The notes below the pieces were generated by a model. The model did not search any database and was not told where the DNA came from. It saw only the letters and a program-made list of their open reading frames with translations. Shown one piece after another: positions 61,739-64,000 of a DNA stretch of 64,000 nucleotides. Made by a program: the position numbers and the translations under genes. Source of the stretch: Streptomyces sp. BK340. GTDB lineage: Bacteria; Actinomycetota; Actinomycetes; Streptomycetales; Streptomycetaceae. The first letter of the stretch is position 1. Each line of letters begins with the position of its first letter. Location of the stretch: contig NZ_VISR01000016.1 of NCBI RefSeq assembly GCF_007827595.1, positions 150,952 to 214,951 on the forward strand, read 5' to 3'.

Positions 61739-64000
61739 ATGACCCCCGCGCTCGCCTCGCACCGCGCACACAGAAGAGGCATAACCCTGACTACCACGTT
61801 CCGAGACCTCGGGATCCTGCCCGAGACCGCCGAAGCCCTGGAAGCCGTCGGCATCATCACCCCCTTCCCCATCCAGGAGATGACGCTCCCCGTCGCCCTT
61901 ACCGGCACGGACGTCATCGGCCAGGCCAAGACCGGCACCGGCAAGACGCTCGGCTTCGGCCTTCCGCTCCTCGAGCGCGTGACCGTCCCCGCCGACGTCG
62001 AGGCGGGCCGCGCGCGGCCCGAGGCCCTCACCGACGCCCCGCAGGCGCTCGTCGTCGTCCCCACGCGCGAGCTGTGCACCCAGGTCACCAACGACCTGCT
62101 GACGGCCGGCAAGGTCCGTAACGTGCGCGTGACGGCGATCTACGGCGGCCGGGCCTACGAGCCGCAGGTCGAGGCCCTGAAGAAGGGCGTCGACGTGGTC
62201 GTCGGCACCCCGGGCCGCCTGCTGGACCTGGCCGGGCAGAAGAAGCTGGACCTGAGCCACATCAAGAGCCTGGTGCTCGACGAGGCCGACGAGATGCTCG
62301 ACCTGGGCTTCCTGCCCGATGTCGAGAAGATCATCAACCTGCTGCCGGCCAAGCGCCAGACCATGCTGTTCTCGGCGACCATGCCGGGCGCGGTCATCGG
62401 CCTCGCGCGCCGCTACATGTCGCAGCCCACCCACATCCGCGCCACCGCGCCGGACGACCAGGGCGCGACGGTCGCGAACATCAAGCAGTTCGTCTACCGC
62501 GCGCACTCCCTCGACAAGCCGGAGATGGTCGCGCGCATACTGCAGGCCGACGGCCGCGGTCTCGCGATGATCTTCTGCCGTACGAAGCGGACGGCCGCCG
62601 ACATCGCCGAGCAGCTGCAGCGCCGCGGCTTCGCCTCCGGCGCGGTCCACGGCGACCTCGGCCAGGGCGCCCGTGAGCAGGCCCTGCGGGCCTTCCGCAA
62701 CGGCAAGGTCGACGTCCTCGTCTGCACCGACGTCGCCGCACGCGGTATCGACGTCGAGGGCGTGACCCACGTCATCAACTACCAGTCTCCCGAGGACGAG
62801 AAGACGTACCTGCACCGCATCGGCCGTACGGGCCGCGCGGGCGCGAAGGGCACGGCCATCACGTTCGTCGACTGGGACGACATCCCGCGCTGGCAGCTGA
62901 TCAACAAGGCGCTGGAGCTGGAGTTCAACGACCCGGTGGAGACGTACTCCAGCTCTCCGCACCTGTTCTCGGACCTCGGCATCCCCGCTGGCACCAAGGG
63001 CACTCTGCCGCGCTCGGAGCGCACCCGCGCCGGGCTCGAAGCGGAGGAGCTGGAGGACCTGGGCGAGACCGGTGGCCGCAACGCACGCGGTCGCGGTGGC
63101 CGGGGCGGCCGCGACGGCCGTGCCGAGTCCGCCACGGCCGAGCGTGAGCGCCCGGCGCGCACGCCGCGCCGTCGCCGCCGCACCCGCAACGGTGCGCCGC
63201 TGGACGCCGCCGCCCCCGCTACGACCGCCCCCGCTACGACCGCCTCGGCGCCGGCCGCCGAGACCGGCACCGTGGAGGAGCCGTCGGCGACCCGCACCCC
63301 GCGCCGCCGTCGCCGCACGCGCGGCGGAGCCCCGGCGGAGGCGGTGCCGGCCGCTGCCGCGACCGTGACCCCCGAAGCAGCCGTGGACACGGCGGAGGGC
63401 CCGGCCTCGCTGGAGACCCCGGAGAAGCCGCGCCGTCGCCGCACCCGGAAGTCGGCCGAGGCGGCCGAGGTCCAGGTCACCGAGGCTCCGGCGACCGAGG
63501 CCGAGGCCGCGCCCGCGGCGGAGGTGACCGAGGCCAAGCCGCGCCGGACCCGCAAGACCGCCGCCGCTGCTGCCGCCGAGGCCGCCGTGGACACGGCCGA
63601 GGCCACCGAGGCCAAGCCCCGCCGCCGCACCCGCAAGACGGCCGAGCCGGCCACCGAAACGGCAGTCACGACGGCCGAAGGCACGGAGGAAGCCGCCCCG
63701 GCGACCAAGCCGCGCCGGACCCGCAAGACCGCGGCCGCCGCACCGGAGAGCGTGGCCACGGCCCCGGAAACGGTGGAGGCCGAGGTCGAGGCCAAGCCGC
63801 GCCGGACCCGCAAGACCGCCGCCGCTGCTGCCGCCGAGGCCGCCGTGGACACGGCCGAGGCCACCGAGGCCAAGCCGCGCCGCACCCGCAAGACCGCGGC
63901 AACCGCCCCGGAAACGGTGGAGGCCGAGGTCGAGGCCAAGCCGCGCCGGACCCGCAAGACCGCCGCCGCTGCTGCCGCCGAGGCCGCCGTGGACACGGCC
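61739..64000 (+). CDS. DEAD-box ATP-dependent RNA helicase with repetitive Arg/Lys/Ala-rich tail (C-terminus off window)
   Basis: Open from ATG 61739 to the window end (754 codons, incomplete). The ATG has no ribosome-binding site; a CTG at 61787, with GAGG 8 nt before it, directly precedes the conserved TTTFRDLGILPETAEALEAV and may be the true start. Motifs in order: Q-motif ITPFPIQ, I AKTGTGKT, Ia PTRELCTQ, TPGRLLDL, II VLDEADEML, III FSATMPG, MIFCRTKRTA, V TDVAARGID, VI HRIGRTGRAG. After residue 440 the sequence is RGRGGRGGRDGR and then many KPRRTRKTAAAA units. Such tails bind RNA. The enzyme unwinds structured RNA, typically in ribosome assembly or cold adaptation; the mycobacterial counterpart is RhlE (Rv3211). 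Confidence 0.93.
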   Translation, partial: MTPALASHRAHRRGITLTTTFRDLGILPETAEALEAVGIITPFPIQEMTLPVALTGTDVIGQAKTGTGKTLGFGLPLLERVTVPADVEAGRARPEALTDAPQALVVVPTRELCTQVTNDLLTAGKVRNVRVTAIYGGRAYEPQVEALKKGVDVVVGTPGRLLDLAGQKKLDLSHIKSLVLDEADEMLDLGFLPDVEKIINLLPAKRQTMLFSATMPGAVIGLARRYMSQPTHIRATAPDDQGATVANIKQFVYRAHSLDKPEMVARILQADGRGLAMIFCRTKRTAADIAEQLQRRGFASGAVHGDLGQGAREQALRAFRNGKVDVLVCTDVAARGIDVEGVTHVINYQSPEDEKTYLHRIGRTGRAGAKGTAITFVDWDDIPRWQLINKALELEFNDPVETYSSSPHLFSDLGIPAGTKGTLPRSERTRAGLEAEELEDLGETGGRNARGRGGRGGRDGRAESATAERERPARTPRRRRRTRNGAPLDAAAPATTAPATTASAPAAETGTVEEPSATRTPRRRRRTRGGAPAEAVPAAAATVTPEAAVDTAEGPASLETPEKPRRRRTRKSAEAAEVQVTEAPATEAEAAPAAEVTEAKPRRTRKTAAAAAAEAAVDTAEATEAKPRRRTRKTAEPATETAVTTAEGTEEAAPATKPRRTRKTAAAAPESVATAPETVEAEVEAKPRRTRKTAAAAAAEAAVDTAEATEAKPRRTRKTAATAPETVEAEVEAKPRRTRKTAAAAAAEAAVDTA
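63531..64000. repeat. Long near-identical repeats in the helicase tail
   Basis: A unit of about 85 bases starting GAGGCCAAGCCGCGCCGGAC and ending at GTGGACACGGCC occurs at 63531, 63788 and 63931. The copies are almost identical at DNA level and encode KPRRTRKTAAAAAAEAAVDT. The recent duplications suggest the tail expands and contracts by recombination. Confidence 0.88.

Overview
The window is GC-rich DNA with long open frames on both strands, frequent GTG starts, stop/start overlaps and almost no AT-rich spacers. This composition, together with wblC, mycoredoxin, SigR-type promoters, DUF3107, DUF3152, UPF0182 and the dispersed GGGGAACTGCGCGA intergenic repeat, points to a Streptomyces chromosome (core region, not a chromosome arm). 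From memory, the backbone gene order (UPF0182, PDZ/Lon-like protease, DUF2342, ABC1 kinase, whiB7/wblC, uvrD2, mycoredoxin, nudC, adnB, adnA, alkyltransferase-like, moeZ, DUF3152, TetR, DUF3107, ferritin-like, DEAD-box helicase) matches Mycobacterium tuberculosis Rv3193c to Rv3211, so this is an ancient actinobacterial block.

Region by region: 1-1.5 kb holds a secreted protein, a SigE-family sigma factor and the start of a coupled membrane protein (probable anti-sigma), all on the minus strand. 1.95-5.2 kb has a CBS protein, a leaderless Fur-family regulator with a palindromic operator, and two identical initiator tRNA genes flanking a Sel1-repeat protein. 5.2-14.4 kb carries UPF0182, PPA1309, a PDZ/Lon-like protease, a 57-aa membrane protein, moaE, an NAD-dependent epimerase, and a DUF2342/Nudix pair. 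14.4-18.3 kb is an AIM24/AIM24/TerD-AIM24 stress cluster and a YgjP-like metallopeptidase. 18.5-21.2 kb has an E1-like (TOMM-type) protein coupled to an ABC1 kinase. 21.3-22.97 kb is the wblC antibiotic-response regulator with a ~600-nt leader containing a 106-codon upstream ORF and an attenuator. 22.98-36.3 kb is a DNA-repair and redox block (uvrD2, mrx1, nudC, M20 peptidase, adnB, adnA, alkyltransferase-like).

36.5-43.5 kb holds a lysyl-PG-synthase-like membrane protein with a degenerate kinase-like domain, two tandem Tap-like lipoprotein peptidases and a small secreted protein. 43.6-49.9 kb has moeZ behind an exact SigR promoter and, upstream of it, a tightly coupled operon for a PelF-like glycosyltransferase, a polytopic membrane protein, a sugar epimerase and a Spherulin4-type glycosidase. 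That is a candidate exopolysaccharide system. 50-55.7 kb is a complete oligopeptide ABC importer preceded by an apparently leaderless 31-codon leader ORF and a terminator-like hairpin. 55.7-64 kb returns to the conserved backbone: DUF3152 metallopeptidase, alpha/beta hydrolase, TetR, DUF3107, ferritin-like protein and a DEAD-box helicase with a repetitive Arg-rich tail that runs off the window.

The most unusual signals are the wblC leader architecture, the Pel/Spherulin4-like operon inserted in the conserved block, the leaderless peptide and hairpin before the peptide importer, and the 33-codon ORF coupled to the orphan E1-like protein. No transposase, integrase, CRISPR array or rRNA was seen. 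Functional names come from reading motifs in the translations; no database search was run.
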